In this document: one piece after another, positions 61,541-61,984 of the stretch
How the letters are laid out: each line of letters opens with the position of its first letter
Position numbering within the stretch: position 1 is the first letter of the stretch
Origin: Terfezia claveryi
Taxonomy: Eukaryota; Ascomycota; Pezizomycetes; Pezizales; Pezizaceae
NCBI GenBank assembly: GCA_015179025.1
Contig: WHUX01000276.1
Span: forward strand, 1-61,984
Reading direction: 5' to 3'
Length of the DNA: 61,984 bases
Translations under genes and position numbers: made by a program
Notes under the pieces: model-generated
What the model was told of the DNA's origin: nothing
What the model saw: the letters and a program-made list of their open reading frames with translations, nothing else
Database searches by the model: none

Positions 61541-61984
61541 AGATTTTTCTGCGCCCTAACGCCCCTCAGGGCCTTCTGACGCACCTTCAAGACCTCTCGG
61601 ACGCCGGGTCGCCGCATGCGCCCCAACGCTTGTCGTCCCGCACGGATGCGCCCCAACGCTTCCATCACTAAAGATTTTCCACGCCCCAACGCCCCTCTGG
61701 GCCTCCTGACGCACTCTACTGACCCCTCCGACGCCCGGTCGCCGCTGGCGCTGCGACGCCTACCTTCTGGTATGAGCCGCCATAAGTCCAAGGACTCCGC
61801 CTGAACGTCTACCCCCTGCAATGCGCCGCCACCCTGCCCTCCCTGCCACTCAACATCTGTCATACGCCCCGATGCCTACCCCTGACTTTCCCGATACCTA
61901 CCCCCGACCGTCCTAATGCCATCCTACTGCCCCAGACACTCACCATCCCGTGTTGGTCACACTTGTGGCTCCGGAACATCCCGA
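61541..61984. other. GC-rich duplicated segment at the window end
   Basis: An abrupt rise in GC. Two direct copies about 129 bp apart start near TCCATCA at 61531 and 61660 and share AAAGATTTT, CGCCCCAACGCCCCTC, GGGCC, CCTGACGCAC and CGACGCCCGGTCGCCGC. ATGCGCCCCAACGCTT is also repeated inside. A 109-codon minus-strand frame exists here, but it follows the repeat and is not supported as a gene. Confidence 0.6.

Noticed and set aside
1..61984. A new defence or biosynthetic gene cluster
   Set aside because: No set of co-oriented intact enzyme genes exists here. Apart from two orphan genes, everything readable is transposon-derived.

Overview
This window looks like a repeat-rich stretch of a filamentous fungal nuclear genome, most likely Pezizomycotina (ascomycete). 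That placement is inference. It rests on Tad1-like LINEs, chromodomain Ty3/gypsy elements, Ty1/copia, hAT, pogo and Plavaka-type elements, short spliceosomal introns (GTATGT donors) and a strong mutational signature. Almost every broken reading frame carries TAA, TAG or TGA codons that a single C-to-T or G-to-A change explains, and whole blocks have become extremely AT-rich. This is what repeat-induced point mutation (RIP) does in ascomycetes. I see no rRNA, no convincing intact tRNA, no CRISPR array and no bacterial operon.

Layout. 1-10981: a plus-strand chromovirus (Ty3/gypsy) split by a complete minus-strand chromovirus at 3536-9799, with 499-bp LTRs and a perfect 5-bp target duplication CGTAC. 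10982-16440: a minus-strand Tad-like LINE (ORF1 plus the ORF2 endonuclease), cut off by the chromovirus LTR, followed by a separate LINE reverse-transcriptase fragment to about 17125. 17520-28213: a RIP-degraded copia element with LTRs, a Ty1-like primer site and a recognisable target duplication. It carries a LINE tail, an LTR-like repeat pair and a 244-bp MITE. 29200-30650: fragments of a Tc1-like HTH and a LINE RNase H.

30698-36935: a hAT element with a perfect 8-bp target duplication, GC-rich ends and minisatellites near both ends. It is interrupted by a 5'-truncated LINE tail and by a LINE that carries only ORF1 (32455-36563, 13-bp target duplication). That LINE is itself interrupted by a pogo-like element (33390-35636, perfect 25-bp inverted repeats counting the TA). 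36944-47940 is less repetitive and has normal GC content. It holds the only two intact, non-transposon-like genes (571 codons at 40406-42121 minus; 234 codons at 46490-47194 plus, with a 5'-UTR intron) and a C2H2-type pseudogene.

47940-54950: a LINE ORF1 remnant, a long LTR with internal tandem repeats, and a second copia copy. The copia copy contains two more MITE copies and a 1.94-kb palindromic foldback element. 55290-58670: an unrecognised pseudogene, a Pol III-like A-box/B-box unit and a Plavaka-type transposase remnant. 58700-61540: a minus-strand chromovirus in which gag is joined directly to integrase, with protease, RT and RNase H missing. The window ends in a GC-rich duplicated segment.

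Almost nothing here looks able to move by itself. The most unusual structures are the palindromic foldback element, the three-copy MITE family, the hAT-LINE-pogo nest, the ORF1-only LINE with a paired-hairpin tail shared by three LINE copies, and the two orphan genes sitting between transposon graveyards.
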